Source: Mariprofundus ferrooxydans PV-1 (GTDB taxonomy: Bacteria; Pseudomonadota; Zetaproteobacteria; Mariprofundales; Mariprofundaceae). Taken from it: a stretch of DNA of 64,000 nt. A program made the position numbers and the translations under genes. Positions 37,358 through 45,120 of this stretch are shown one piece after another (position 1 is the first letter of the stretch; each line of letters starts with the position of its first letter). Location: NCBI RefSeq assembly GCF_000153765.1, contig NZ_DS022295.1:690887-754886 (forward strand). Reading direction: 5' to 3'. The notes under the pieces were generated by a model that was not told the origin of the DNA, made no database searches, and saw only the letters and a list, made by a program, of their open reading frames with translations.

Positions 37358-38599
37358 TCAATTTGCCTCAATCATTGGATACATAAACCGAACTCTCTGC
37401 CCTGATATATTTGAAACATGGGCGCCAGCGACCCTCAATGTACCTCTCCCATATTTCTTATTAATGTCATCCATGGTGGCAAAGATGGAGGCCTGTTTTG
37501 CATCAGTTTTCATAACACCAAACAAGTCAGGCATAGAATCTTCAGCGTTGGTAATGCTCTCAGCAATGATACCGCAAGCCCGATATAGTTCATTGGGCTG
37601 ATAAAGATCGGCCATCATGGCCTGAACAGAGCGACTGAGTCTGAAGTAGTTGTTTGTCGGATATTCGAAATCAGCCTGGGCTGACAGCGAGCTGAAGTCT
37701 TTCAATCTCAAGAAAATAGTAATGCGCTTGGTAAGTAGGCGCTTTGTCACAAGCTCTGTGGCTAGTCGAGAAGTATGGCGGATCAGATGAGAGATAATGG
37801 TTTTTCTGTTACCAGTAACCTCTCCCATGCTGGCGGTTCGGGCCATGCTTTTGGGAAGTTGAGCATGCAACTCCAGCCCTATGGCCATCGTGCCCTTCAT
37901 CTCATGCCAGAGATCGGTCCCGGCCTTTCCGAGTAGTTGCTTGATGACCTCAATGTCAGCATTAACAAAGTCCATCGGAGTATGAATGCTAAACTTGTTC
38001 AAGGTTGCGAGCCTGTTGCGTCCAATACCGCATACATCAGACAGTTTTACCCGTTTGAGAAAGAGTTGAATCATGCTGCTAGGCACAATGGTTACGCCAT
38101 TCGGTTTATTATATTCCGATGCGATTTTTGCCAGAATCCGTGTCACTGAAACTCCTACTGACACGGTAATTCCGACCTCACGATGCACGGCACGCCGAAT
38201 GTCATGGGCAATACCTTTGTAGTCCTTCTTCCAGAGCTGCCTGGTGCCGTTTAAATCAAGGAAGCCCTCATCAATGGAGTAGACCTCCATATCTGGGGAA
38301 TACCGCCTTAGAATCGAAAACATCTTCTCAGATATTAACCCGTAGAACCGAAAGTCTGCTGACAGATAGGTGGCATGGGGCATCAGCTTCTTCGCATCCC
38401 AGATAGGCATGCCTGTTTTAATCCCCGCTGCCTTCGCATCATAGGTTTTGGCTATCACGCATGCATCTTGGCTCGAAAGAATGCACACAGGCGATCCTAT
38501 GAGGTCTGGGCGGCGTACAAGCTCACATGATGCGAAGAAACAATCCGCATCAATATGGGCAATGGCATTTGGCCAATCATGGTCTGGGGGAGTCGTCAT
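37358..38599 (-). CDS. Y-family DNA polymerase (UmuC/DinB-like)
   Basis: 413 residues. The active-site acidic residues are in AHIDADCFFASCE and YSIDEGFLDL; VGVSVTRILAKIASEYNKPNG is the family-typical palm/thumb segment, followed by a helix-hairpin-helix region (VCGIGRNRLATLN) and a little-finger domain. It would perform translesion synthesis. No umuD partner is adjacent, so it may use a host UmuD' or act alone. A perfect palindrome 12 bases before the ATG suggests LexA-type control. Mobile elements often carry such error-prone polymerases. Confidence 0.92.
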   Translation of the reverse strand: MTTPPDHDWPNAIAHIDADCFFASCELVRRPDLIGSPVCILSSQDACVIAKTYDAKAAGIKTGMPIWDAKKLMPHATYLSADFRFYGLISEKMFSILRRYSPDMEVYSIDEGFLDLNGTRQLWKKDYKGIAHDIRRAVHREVGITVSVGVSVTRILAKIASEYNKPNGVTIVPSSMIQLFLKRVKLSDVCGIGRNRLATLNKFSIHTPMDFVNADIEVIKQLLGKAGTDLWHEMKGTMAIGLELHAQLPKSMARTASMGEVTGNRKTIISHLIRHTSRLATELVTKRLLTKRITIFLRLKDFSSLSAQADFEYPTNNYFRLSRSVQAMMADLYQPNELYRACGIIAESITNAEDSMPDLFGVMKTDAKQASIFATMDDINKKYGRGTLRVAGAHVSNISGQRVRFMYPMIEAN

Positions 38600-38610
38600 T
38601 TGCGAACTAT

Positions 38611-38628
38611 AGTGTACGTTCGTACACT
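38611..38628. promoter_or_regulatory. LexA-like operator/promoter of the Y-family polymerase
   Basis: Perfect palindrome AGTGTACGTTCGTACACT directly upstream of the polymerase ATG. On the minus strand it runs into ACTATAGT, a likely -10 region, so a bound repressor would block transcription. The GTAC-N4-GTAC core resembles the LexA2-type sites I recall from Pseudomonas rather than the CTGT-N8-ACAG box. Confidence 0.65.
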
Positions 38629-38779
38629 TATGAAGACTTGTGCTCAGGTCTTCGATGTTGGCGGACCGCCATCAAGGTTGCCGAGTCACGACGCATCAAC
38701 GAGCTGATCTCTGCTTTGGGGCGTCGGCACTCATTCTGCTATAATGCCCCTGAATCAAGAATCAAAGGGAGGGGCATCC

Positions 38780-39085
38780 GTGAAACATATTCTTTTACTA
38801 ATTGCCAGCTTACTGCTCCTGCCTATCACGGCCGAGTCAGCAGACAACTATTGCCTGGATGCCAAGACTAACTCAACTTGGGCAAAGATGCTGAGCGAAT
38901 CACCGCATGATGATTTGGTAGCTGAATTGTTTGCGCTTAGAATTGGCCTCTGTGAGCTTGTTAAAAGAAAAACCATCAGCCTTGATCGCGCGACTGCTAT
39001 TTTTGAAGAGGCCCGTGGACGTGCGGTGGTTCAGCGAAAAGCCGATGAATTGCGCCAGAAACACTTAAGGGGCGGTAATACATAA
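38780..39085 (+). CDS. Small exported protein preceding the nuclease
   Basis: 101 residues from a GTG with AGGGAGGGG upstream. The signal peptide core HILLLIASLLLLPITAESA is clear. The mature protein has two Cys (NYCLDAK and GLCELVKRK) and a helical, charged C-terminus. It is followed by a 55-residue ORF and the secreted nuclease in one transcription unit. No known family; possibly a partner or periplasmic inhibitor of the nuclease. Confidence 0.75.
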   Translation: MKHILLLIASLLLLPITAESADNYCLDAKTNSTWAKMLSESPHDDLVAELFALRIGLCELVKRKTISLDRATAIFEEARGRAVVQRKADELRQKHLRGGNT

Positions 39086-39097
39086 ACTGGAGTAGGA

Positions 39098-39265
39098 ATG
39101 TCTGAGCAAAGAGAAACAGTCACTTGGGAAGAGCTGAGCTGGTCAAATCATATCGAACAGGAGGCGCTTGTTCGGCTACTGATAAACAAAGGGATACTCT
39201 CGCAAGATGAGCTGCTGAATGAAGTCAGGCTCGTTCAACAAGCTTACGCAGGGCAGAAGTCATGA
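39098..39265 (+). CDS. 55-residue ORF in the nuclease operon
   Basis: ATG preceded by GGAGTAGGA. The peptide begins MSEQRETVTWEELSWSNH and continues with a helical HIEQEALVRLLINKGILS segment, ending QAYAGQKS. Acidic, with no signal peptide, so cytoplasmic. The stop overlaps the nuclease ATG by four bases, so the two are translationally coupled. The similar segment ALVRLLINKGILSQDEL is a helix-turn pattern seen in small phage and plasmid proteins. Function unknown. Confidence 0.7.
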   Translation: MSEQRETVTWEELSWSNHIEQEALVRLLINKGILSQDELLNEVRLVQQAYAGQKS

Positions 39266-39927
39266 GGCTGCCGGTGCTTCTTGGGCTCGGCCTAATCACC
39301 TTCATCAATATAGCATCAGCCACTGAGATCAGAGATTTTATCAACAGTCGGAATTGCGACCAAGTATTGGACAAGGGCTTCTATCAGATATGCTATGACT
39401 ACAGTGCCAAGGGTGCGCGGTATGTCGGCTACACGCTTGATGGAAGCAAAGTGAACGCTGGCGACATAAAGAAACGACCGCGCTTTTACCCTGACACGGC
39501 AATCCCTGCCAAATATCGAACCACATCTTCTGACTATACCAAGAATGAGTTTCACGCAGACCGTGGCCACTTGGCACCCGATGCCTCATTTGACTGGTCA
39601 CAAAAATCACTCCACTCTGTCTACTCGATGGCCAACATCATCCCACAATACTCCAAGATCAATCGCAAGACATGGGTGAAGGCTGAGAAGTATGAGCGGC
39701 TGGTTGCCACCAAGCTGGGGAAAGTAACAGTCATCAATGGTGTAATTTATGGTTTAAATCCTCAAAGAATGCGGAAGTCGGGCATTGCCTATCCTGAAGC
39801 TTTCTGGAAAATGCTTTATGATAACCACGGCTTTGAACGCTGCTTCTATTACAAGAATGACAGCCATGCAAAAATCAAAGGCGATAAGTTGCGTGATCAT
39901 GTTGTTGATTGCGGTGGGCTTAAGTGA
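39262..39927 (+). CDS. Secreted DNA/RNA non-specific endonuclease
   Basis: 221 residues. Signal peptide (LPVLLGLGLITFINIASA) and a beta-beta-alpha-metal nuclease domain: catalytic HADRGHLAPDASF (the DRGH motif) and the Mg-binding Asn in MANIIPQYSKINR. The four Cys could form disulfides, as expected for a periplasmic or secreted enzyme. Related nucleases occur on plasmids and integrative elements. Roles could include nutrient scavenging, degrading incoming DNA or competitor attack. Confidence 0.92.
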   Translation: MRLPVLLGLGLITFINIASATEIRDFINSRNCDQVLDKGFYQICYDYSAKGARYVGYTLDGSKVNAGDIKKRPRFYPDTAIPAKYRTTSSDYTKNEFHADRGHLAPDASFDWSQKSLHSVYSMANIIPQYSKINRKTWVKAEKYERLVATKLGKVTVINGVIYGLNPQRMRKSGIAYPEAFWKMLYDNHGFERCFYYKNDSHAKIKGDKLRDHVVDCGGLK

Positions 39928-39989
39928 CGGCGTCAGGATGAACGGCTTAAATGGTACTCAAGGCGCCTATTTCCTGATGTGAGGATAAG

Positions 39990-40235
39990 TCAATTTATGA
40001 TGGTGAAGCTTTGAGATTCAAAATAATGGACAGCCCCATGATAAGAGTTGTCTGTTAGAAGTTTTTCCAGTGTTTCAATGTCATCACAATACTTGGCTTC
40101 ACCACTCTCAGAAGTTAATAGTTTAATGTCATGGCTGTGGTCGAAAAAAAATACAACATAGCCATCCACACGAGGAAGAACATTAATCTCTTCATCCAAT
40201 TGAGTAGCCACTCTACAAAAGTCTTGGATAAGCAT
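39990..40235 (-). CDS. Small hypothetical protein
   Basis: 81 residues from the ATG at 40235 (AAAGGTGG seven bases upstream). Acidic, with alternating strands and helices (VDGYVVFFFDHSHDIKLLTS; DIETLEKLLTDNSYHG). No recognised family. It is convergent with the nuclease gene. First small gene of the repeat-separated array. Confidence 0.6.
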   Translation of the reverse strand: MLIQDFCRVATQLDEEINVLPRVDGYVVFFFDHSHDIKLLTSESGEAKYCDDIETLEKLLTDNSYHGAVHYFESQSFTIIN

Positions 40236-40370
40236 AAATCCACCTTTATCGAACAAGATATTGCTCCATCATAGCAGAATAGTTTCCGTTGCGGCCAAAA
40301 GGCTTCGCTATCAATACAACGGGAACTCTGGACTACCCCCGAAACAATAGACACTGATTAGTTCCTATTC

Positions 40371-40436
40371 GAATGGCTAATCCTGGCCGTGAGACGCCTG
40401 TCGCGATCTGCAGAAGTCGGCCAACAACGGTCATTC
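40371..40436 (+). repeat. Palindromic island repeat, copy 2
   Basis: GAATG...TGGCCG at one end and CGGCCA...CATTC at the other pair with each other. Centre: TGAGACGCCTGTCGCGATC. Plus orientation. Confidence 0.75.
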
Positions 40437-40492
40437 AGCAAATGTTTACGTAATAAGCTATCCTGACAGGAAACAGTTGGATGTGGGGGAAT

Positions 40493-40747
40493 ATGTTTAC
40501 TCATACGAAAAAAAAGAGTTTGCTTCAGGGCAATGAACTCACGAAACGCGCTGAAGAGTTGGGTGTTTCGCTAATTGAGCTATACGATGTACATGGCGTT
40601 CGCTCTGAACCAGAGTTGCAACGCCGCGTAATCGAAGCTGAGCGAGCAGAACGAGAATCACGATTATGGCTTATTGCAGTCATTTCTTCTGTTGCTTCAG
40701 TGTTTAGTGCTATAGCAGCTTGTATTGCGGTTGCCACCATGAAATAG
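40493..40747 (+). CDS. Small membrane-anchored protein, unknown
   Basis: About 84 residues from the ATG at 40493 (GGGGGAAT just before it); an ATG at 40481 with AGGAAACAG is equally possible. The N-terminal part is charged and coiled-coil-like (TKRAEELGVSLIELYDVHG; RRVIEAERAERESR). The C-terminus is one membrane helix (WLIAVISSVASVFSAIAACI). A tail-anchored topology is likely. Followed after 44 bases by another small TM protein. Confidence 0.65.
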   Translation: MFTHTKKKSLLQGNELTKRAEELGVSLIELYDVHGVRSEPELQRRVIEAERAERESRLWLIAVISSVASVFSAIAACIAVATMK

Positions 40748-40791
40748 CTTTTTTTCCCAATGGAAAATTATTTATTTGAACAGGAGGGTTT

Positions 40792-41082
40792 ATGTTTGAG
40801 GTTTTCATAATGCTATTATTTTGTGTTATTTCTCTATCCCATATTATGCTGGTGCGAAGAGTGAAACATTTAGAACGAGTTACTAGATGGGTCGAGACTC
40901 AAGCAAATAATAATGCAATCAACTTTAACGCAGTTTCTTTTGCGATTGATTCTCTTCCAAGAGAGCTTTTGACACCACCAGATGAAGCTATGAAAGCTGA
41001 TATTGAAGCAGCTAACATTCCACTGAAAGATAGAAACGAGCACCTTAAATCTTTAGGTGTCTCAAGCAATTACTGCACCTGA
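40792..41082 (+). CDS. Small membrane protein, unknown
   Basis: 96 residues with a good CAGGAGGG site. A single N-terminal TM segment (VFIMLLFCVISLSHIMLV) is followed by a basic turn and a soluble helical tail (PPDEAMKADIEAANIPLKD). No family recognised. It probably pairs with the tail-anchored protein just upstream. Confidence 0.65.
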   Translation: MFEVFIMLLFCVISLSHIMLVRRVKHLERVTRWVETQANNNAINFNAVSFAIDSLPRELLTPPDEAMKADIEAANIPLKDRNEHLKSLGVSSNYCT

Positions 41083-41166
41083 TTGTTTATGGTCAGTGAA
41101 TATTTTGTGCTGTTTTATATGCCCGGGTCAGGCATGAGTTATTGAGTTATTCATTCAAGCTAATGG

Positions 41167-41228
41167 ATGTCTGTGTTTGGCCGTGAGTCGCCTGTCGTGA
41201 TCGGCAGTAGTCGGCCAACAGCGGACAT
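41167..41228 (+). repeat. Palindromic island repeat, copy 3
   Basis: ATGTCTGTGTTTGGCCG pairs with CGGCCAACAGCGGACAT; the centre is TGAGTCGCCTGTCGTGATC. It is the best preserved copy. Plus orientation. Confidence 0.8.
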
Positions 41229-41300
41229 ACGATTTAGTGATTTACGCTAGCCGTAACAGGCGCCATGCTGCGAAGCGCATCGAAGAGTTTGACGTCATTG

Positions 41301-42266
41301 TTATGTCTTCGTGATCAGCCATGCTAAACCACTCTGCGGTAATGCCCACGAGCCATAGGTGAACTTAAGATACCCATCGTATTTGGTTATTTGACTAACC
41401 ACATCCTCGAGTACTAATGTTTTAAACTGCATGCCGCACCCACTTGGATACACAATTGTGATATCGAAAGACTTTGTGGGGTGTGCCATTTGCCAATGCT
41501 GGAATTGACCCAGTTTGGCAATGTACACTGCTTTAGTAATCACAACTAAACCATCGATATTACTGTATTCAGCAAGCGTGGCCTTTGCTCCTTTCGTTAG
41601 ATCAATTTCTGCGTCACCATCTGGGGGATATATTCGGATAACCTCGCCGGATTTTTCGTGGCTTTGCGGAAATTGGATAGAAATAGTCAAGGACTTAACT
41701 TCTTCGAATTCACCTTCATCAGGTTTCCACCCAACATGCTCTTGAATCTTTCCTCCAGAAGCCCTGCAAACGTATCTGACTTTGTCGGTAACAAGGAATG
41801 CATCATTACGCCCCTGCTCAAAGCTCATTAAGACCTCTGTTGATACATCTTCCCTGTATGGCTCAGATATATGCTTATGCAGATGAAGGTGAAAATAATT
41901 CAGAAAACTTCCTTCTTTATCTATTGTTTGATCTTTGAATTGTGCTTTTAGAACGTTTGTTTGAAGGTCTTTCAGTGTATCTTGATCTAAAGATTCCAAG
42001 TATTTTCTTTCCACCACGATTTCTTTAAGTCGTTCGCTAAAATACTCTCGCCAGTTCTTTGTATCGAGGGCAAAGCTAAACAAACCAAACCCAAACAGAG
42101 CAATTGAAATTGTGGTTAAAGCTGTAGCAAAGGCGCTTCTAAATGAACCTGGAGCGGGGTTCATTGATTCAGCAAAATATGCCGATGTAAGCACACCAAT
42201 AATCCCCACCATCAAAACTATTATGGTCAATAGGGTAATGGTTTGTTTTGTCTTGGACTCACTCAT
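41301..42266 (-). CDS. Two-TM membrane protein with C-terminal beta-rich domain, unknown
   Basis: About 321 residues from the ATG at 42266 (AAAGGAG roughly a dozen bases upstream); the frame extends 43 codons further. Two TM helices near the N-terminus (TITLLTIIVLMVGIIGVL and TALTTISIALFGFGLFSFAL) are followed by a charged helix and a soluble, strand-rich domain of about 200 residues (LTISIQFPQSHEKSGEVIRI; SFDITIVYPSGCGMQF). A two-TM anchor plus sensor-like domain is common among phage-defence effectors, but I recognise no specific family. Confidence 0.7.
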   Translation of the reverse strand: MSESKTKQTITLLTIIVLMVGIIGVLTSAYFAESMNPAPGSFRSAFATALTTISIALFGFGLFSFALDTKNWREYFSERLKEIVVERKYLESLDQDTLKDLQTNVLKAQFKDQTIDKEGSFLNYFHLHLHKHISEPYREDVSTEVLMSFEQGRNDAFLVTDKVRYVCRASGGKIQEHVGWKPDEGEFEEVKSLTISIQFPQSHEKSGEVIRIYPPDGDAEIDLTKGAKATLAEYSNIDGLVVITKAVYIAKLGQFQHWQMAHPTKSFDITIVYPSGCGMQFKTLVLEDVVSQITKYDGYLKFTYGSWALPQSGLAWLITKT

Positions 42267-42440
42267 CTGCTGATGGAACTCCTTTTTTCGGCATAACCTG
42301 GTAATACGTGCACTAGTTTTTCCATGTATTACCCTCCTATATACGCCCTTGTTTTCCATGTTATTGCATATTAAAGGCAAAACAATGTACTGCATCAGAT
42401 TTTCCTGAGTAGATCCCGATTTTCACAGAAAGGTTGCTGA

Positions 42441-42500
42441 CTGTCCATTTGTGGCCGTGAGTCGCTTGTCGTGATCGGCAAATAGCAGCCGTTCAGGGTT
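42441..42500 (+). repeat. Palindromic island repeat, copy 4
   Basis: CTGTCCATTTGTGGCCG, then the same TGAGTCGCTTGTCGTGATC centre as copy 3, ending GCAGCCGTTCAGGG. The right arm is degenerate. Plus orientation. Confidence 0.7.
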
Positions 42501-42537
42501 TTGGCTATGATGTTCCATCTGAGGGGCGGAAAGACTT

Positions 42538-43296
42538 ATGAATAATTTTCCTTTTGAAAAAAGCTCATTGCCAGTTTTAGGTGTCGACGAACAAGCTGAG
42601 AAAGTATACGGGATTGGAACCTGTACCCTTGCTCACCTCGACGACGGAAGAAATTTTTTAATAAATTGTGCACATACGATTAATACTTGGGGAGAGAGTC
42701 CAATTTATATAGCTCTACCTATAGGTAGAAGTATTGAATTGCCATTTGCTCTAAAGTCAAAATCTAAAACTGTTGATAAATTAGATATTGCTGTAACTCC
42801 ATTGGATGGAGAATTTGGCGCACATTTTTATGATAATGATCTAACTTCCAATTCTCTAATAGATAAGCCCATACCTAACAAATATAAAAACCTACCTAAA
42901 AGAGTGGTGTTCTTTGGATATCCAGCATCAAGGGCTAACATTGATCTAAAGGCAAAGAGGATAAATTCAAAATCAATAGCCATTGTTGGCATTGAAGTAG
43001 AAAGTGTTTCAGAGAAAACATTAGAAACTTACGATATTGATTTGGCAACTCATCTGTTAGCAAGCTTTTCAATAGGAAAAATGAAGGATCAAAATAATAA
43101 AATGAAGAGAGCACCTAAACCGAATGGCATCAGTGGGGGGGCTGTGTATATTGCTTATGTTGAAGAAGGTAAGGGCATAGACTCTTTAGTGGCAATCGAT
43201 TTCGTTGGAATTGGTACCGAATACCTTCAAAACATTTCAAGACTAAAGGCTACCAGGAAAGCAGCAATTGCAGATTTTATTAAAAGTAGTTTCTAA
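42538..43296 (+). CDS. Trypsin-like serine protease
   Basis: 252 residues. A chymotrypsin-fold triad is visible: His46 in LINCAHTI, Asp83 in KLDIAVTPLD, Ser199 in NGISGGAVYIA. No signal peptide, so probably cytoplasmic, unlike housekeeping DegP-type proteases, and no PDZ domain. Trypsin-like domains of this kind occur as effectors in several anti-phage systems. It lies alone between two island repeats. Confidence 0.82.
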   Translation: MNNFPFEKSSLPVLGVDEQAEKVYGIGTCTLAHLDDGRNFLINCAHTINTWGESPIYIALPIGRSIELPFALKSKSKTVDKLDIAVTPLDGEFGAHFYDNDLTSNSLIDKPIPNKYKNLPKRVVFFGYPASRANIDLKAKRINSKSIAIVGIEVESVSEKTLETYDIDLATHLLASFSIGKMKDQNNKMKRAPKPNGISGGAVYIAYVEEGKGIDSLVAIDFVGIGTEYLQNISRLKATRKAAIADFIKSSF

Positions 43297-43351
43297 AATA
43301 GTTCAAAGACAAAATATTCATGCTAGATGCAGTAGTTTGCCTCTGGTTGCT

Positions 43352-43413
43352 GAGTGTCTTTTGGTCGATTTGAGCCGGTCGCGACAGGCGACTCACGGCC
43401 ATAAGCAGACATT
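43352..43413 (-). repeat. Palindromic island repeat, copy 5
   Basis: Minus orientation: read on the minus strand it runs ATGTCTGCTTATGGCCG, TGAGTCGCCTGTCGCGACC and ends CGACCAAAAGACACTC. The core equals copies 2 to 4 inverted. Confidence 0.75.
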
Positions 43414-43499
43414 TGTGCTCACTATGAATATGCTATAAGCTAAAATGAAAGTGCGCTTATTCGACTAGCGTGAAACTCGGATATTAATTGGAGAAGCCA

Positions 43500-43877
43500 A
43501 TGGCATGTTTAGTAGTCTGGGAGGCGGAAGGTGCTTATAGAGAATTCACTGGCGTTGTTAGTGTACATGAAATCTTAAAATCTAATCTTGAGTTATACGC
43601 TGATCCTCGATTTAAGAATGCTTCATATCTTATTGATAACTTCTCAGAAATATCAGGCTCTACGGTAGAGCCCTCTGATTTAGGGGCTTTAGAAGTAACA
43701 GATGAAATCATATCGCAGGAATATCACGATATTAAAATCGCTTTTATAGTTGCCCAGGAACCACGTGAAATTGATATGGCAAAGAGTTATTGTGATCAAA
43801 TGAAAGACAAGGGTTTTAAGTATGAGTATTTTCTGACCGTTGATAATGCTCGAAAGTGGGCTACCAACAAACTCTAG
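43500..43877 (+). CDS. SpoIIAA-like (STAS-related fold) protein
   Basis: 125 residues from the ATG at 43500 (GGAGAAG upstream; a TTG lies at 43488). The sequence follows the SpoIIAA-like family: an N-terminal VVWEAEGAYREFTGVVSVHEI, the middle NASYLIDNFSEISG, then IKIAFIVAQEP and a final strand-helix. The family is small, cytoplasmic and of unknown function. It is bracketed by island repeats on both sides. Confidence 0.75.
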   Translation: MACLVVWEAEGAYREFTGVVSVHEILKSNLELYADPRFKNASYLIDNFSEISGSTVEPSDLGALEVTDEIISQEYHDIKIAFIVAQEPREIDMAKSYCDQMKDKGFKYEYFLTVDNARKWATNKL

Positions 43878-43886
43878 TTAATTTAT

Positions 43887-43942
43887 GAATGGCCGCTTAT
43901 TGCCCTTCGTGACAGGCTGGGTGCGGCCATGAACGGCCATTC
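43887..43942 (-). repeat. Palindromic island repeat, copy 6
   Basis: GAATGGCCG and CGGCCATTC form the outer arms; the centre contains CCTGTCACGA on the minus strand. A shorter, diverged copy ten bases after the SpoIIAA-like stop. Confidence 0.65.
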
Positions 43943-43973
43943 TTTAATAGGGATCAATGCGCGAAACGAGTCC

Positions 43974-44005
43974 TGACCCCTATCTCACGTGACCCCTATC
44001 TCTTG
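43974..44005 (+). repeat. 16-bp tandem duplication
   Basis: TGACCCCTATCTCACG is followed at once by TGACCCCTATCTCTTG. Two units in the gap after copy 6; no function evident. Confidence 0.6.
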
Positions 44006-44071
44006 TGAATTTATTTCGCGCTTAGGTGTCCAGAATCAGGGCGAGGGCGAAAGTGCCTATCGAACTATTTG

Positions 44072-44293
44072 TTAGTTGGAATTACTTTGCCACTTGGCTC
44101 TCATTTTTTCTCTGTACTTTCGTGCGGATTCAATGCCACCACATGAGTAAGCAGCCTTCTCTTCCTTATCGCATTGCTGACAATATGACCTGTTTTTTCT
44201 ATTCCCATATTCGTACTCAGAATCTATATACCAATTACCACAAATCGAACATGTTTTACCATCATGTGTTTCATTTGGAATATTATTTTTCAC
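44072..44293 (-). CDS. Small zinc-finger-like protein
   Basis: 73 residues from a GTG with GAGG upstream. Two Cys pairs (TCSICGNWY near 15-18 and YCQQCDKEE near 38-41) form a probable treble-clef or zinc-ribbon knuckle like that in HNH-type proteins, followed by a basic helix (SARKYREKMRAKW). No catalytic His-Asn-His is present. Probably a small nucleic-acid-binding protein. Confidence 0.65.
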   Translation of the reverse strand: MKNNIPNETHDGKTCSICGNWYIDSEYEYGNRKNRSYCQQCDKEEKAAYSCGGIESARKYREKMRAKWQSNSN

Positions 44294-44345
44294 GCCAGAC
44301 CCTCATCCCTATATTTTGCTAAAAGCTATACTTTAGTATCAAAAC

Positions 44346-44672
44346 TTAGTTCCCCTGTTTGATCATGGCACGGTATTTATCCACTAGGTTTTGGTTAGCA
44401 GGATTTCTGCCTGATTCAAAAAGACCCCGACCAGTGCCGACAACAACCTCAACAGACAAAGGACATTTAGACACCCCATTCTGATGGGCAGAAACTACGG
44501 AATTGTACATTTTTTCAGAATTTTTATGCACTGTATCAAAAGCCACAAACACAGCCGTTATTTCATTGGTACACGTTGTATCAGCATCAGGCCCATTAAA
44601 TGAGTATTCTCCAGCACTGGCCAAACCTGACACAAAAAAACTCACAAGGAAGGCGATCATTAAATCTTTCAT
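44346..44672 (-). CDS. Small exported protein, unknown
   Basis: 108 residues from the ATG at 44672 (AAGGGGAG upstream). Signal peptide core MIAFLVSFFVSGLASA. The mature part has two Cys (TTCTNEI and SKCPLSVEV) likely to form a disulfide. Unrecognised. It lies 52 bases upstream of the zinc-finger gene on the same strand and may share its transcript. Confidence 0.65.
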   Translation of the reverse strand: MKDLMIAFLVSFFVSGLASAGEYSFNGPDADTTCTNEITAVFVAFDTVHKNSEKMYNSVVSAHQNGVSKCPLSVEVVVGTGRGLFESGRNPANQNLVDKYRAMIKQGN

Positions 44673-44791
44673 ATTGTTCTCCCCTTTATAATTGTAGGCC
44701 CGGCACACCATTAATTCTCTTGATATTGGATATTAAGATCAAACATGGAACGCGCAATGTGCTTTGATGATACTTTCAGATGCCTGCTTGA

Positions 44792-44812
44792 GTGTCCATA
44801 GTTGGCCGAAAT
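44792..44812. repeat. Palindromic island repeat, copy 7 (half)
   Basis: GTGTCCATAGTTGGCCG followed by AAAT: only one arm of the repeat. It runs straight into the left copy of the 39-bp inverted repeat. Confidence 0.55.
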
Positions 44813-45063
44813 CAGCCCTTCAATAGAGGGTTACTTTCATCTGAATATGCATCTTGCCTCAAGGCTGTCCTATATCGCATAGCCTGAATGAGAATTAAGT
44901 TCATAATTATACAGCCAACGGTAAGCGCAGTATCCAGCTGGCTGATATCTTCTAGCCAAATGATCGCGCTGAAGATAATCGTGGTAATAGAGCAAAAGTA
45001 GATGACTGACCTTTCCAAGGTGAGCCCACCCCTTTTTTTGGTTTCAAAATCTATATTGCTCAT
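44812..45063 (-). CDS. Small two-TM protein bounded by long inverted repeats
   Basis: 83 residues, with a charged N-terminus and two TM helices (SVIYFCSITTIIFSAIIWL and ALTVGCIIMNLILIQAM). The C-terminal codons (about YSDESNPLLKG) lie inside the left copy of a perfect 39-bp inverted repeat whose other copy is upstream of the gene. No family recognised; no obvious ribosome site. Confidence 0.6.
   Translation of the reverse strand: MSNIDFETKKRGGLTLERSVIYFCSITTIIFSAIIWLEDISQLDTALTVGCIIMNLILIQAMRYRTALRQDAYSDESNPLLKG
44813..44851. repeat. 39-bp perfect inverted repeat, left copy
   Basis: Exact reverse complement of 45121-45159. It starts with CAGCCCTTCAATAGAGGG and covers the 3' end of the two-TM gene plus its stop. 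Beyond the 39 bases both copies run into arms of the palindromic island repeats (TTGGCCGA on the left, TGGCCGTC on the right). Confidence 0.95.
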
Positions 45064-45120
45064 AGGAGACAGAATATGACCCTATAAGTGTCTTTACAAG
45101 AAGATATCGGGTAGCCACCT

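Noticed and set aside
44026-44322. Plus-strand frame opposite the zinc-finger gene
   Set aside because: The minus-strand frame has paired Cys motifs and a ribosome site. This one is Tyr/His/Phe-rich antisense.
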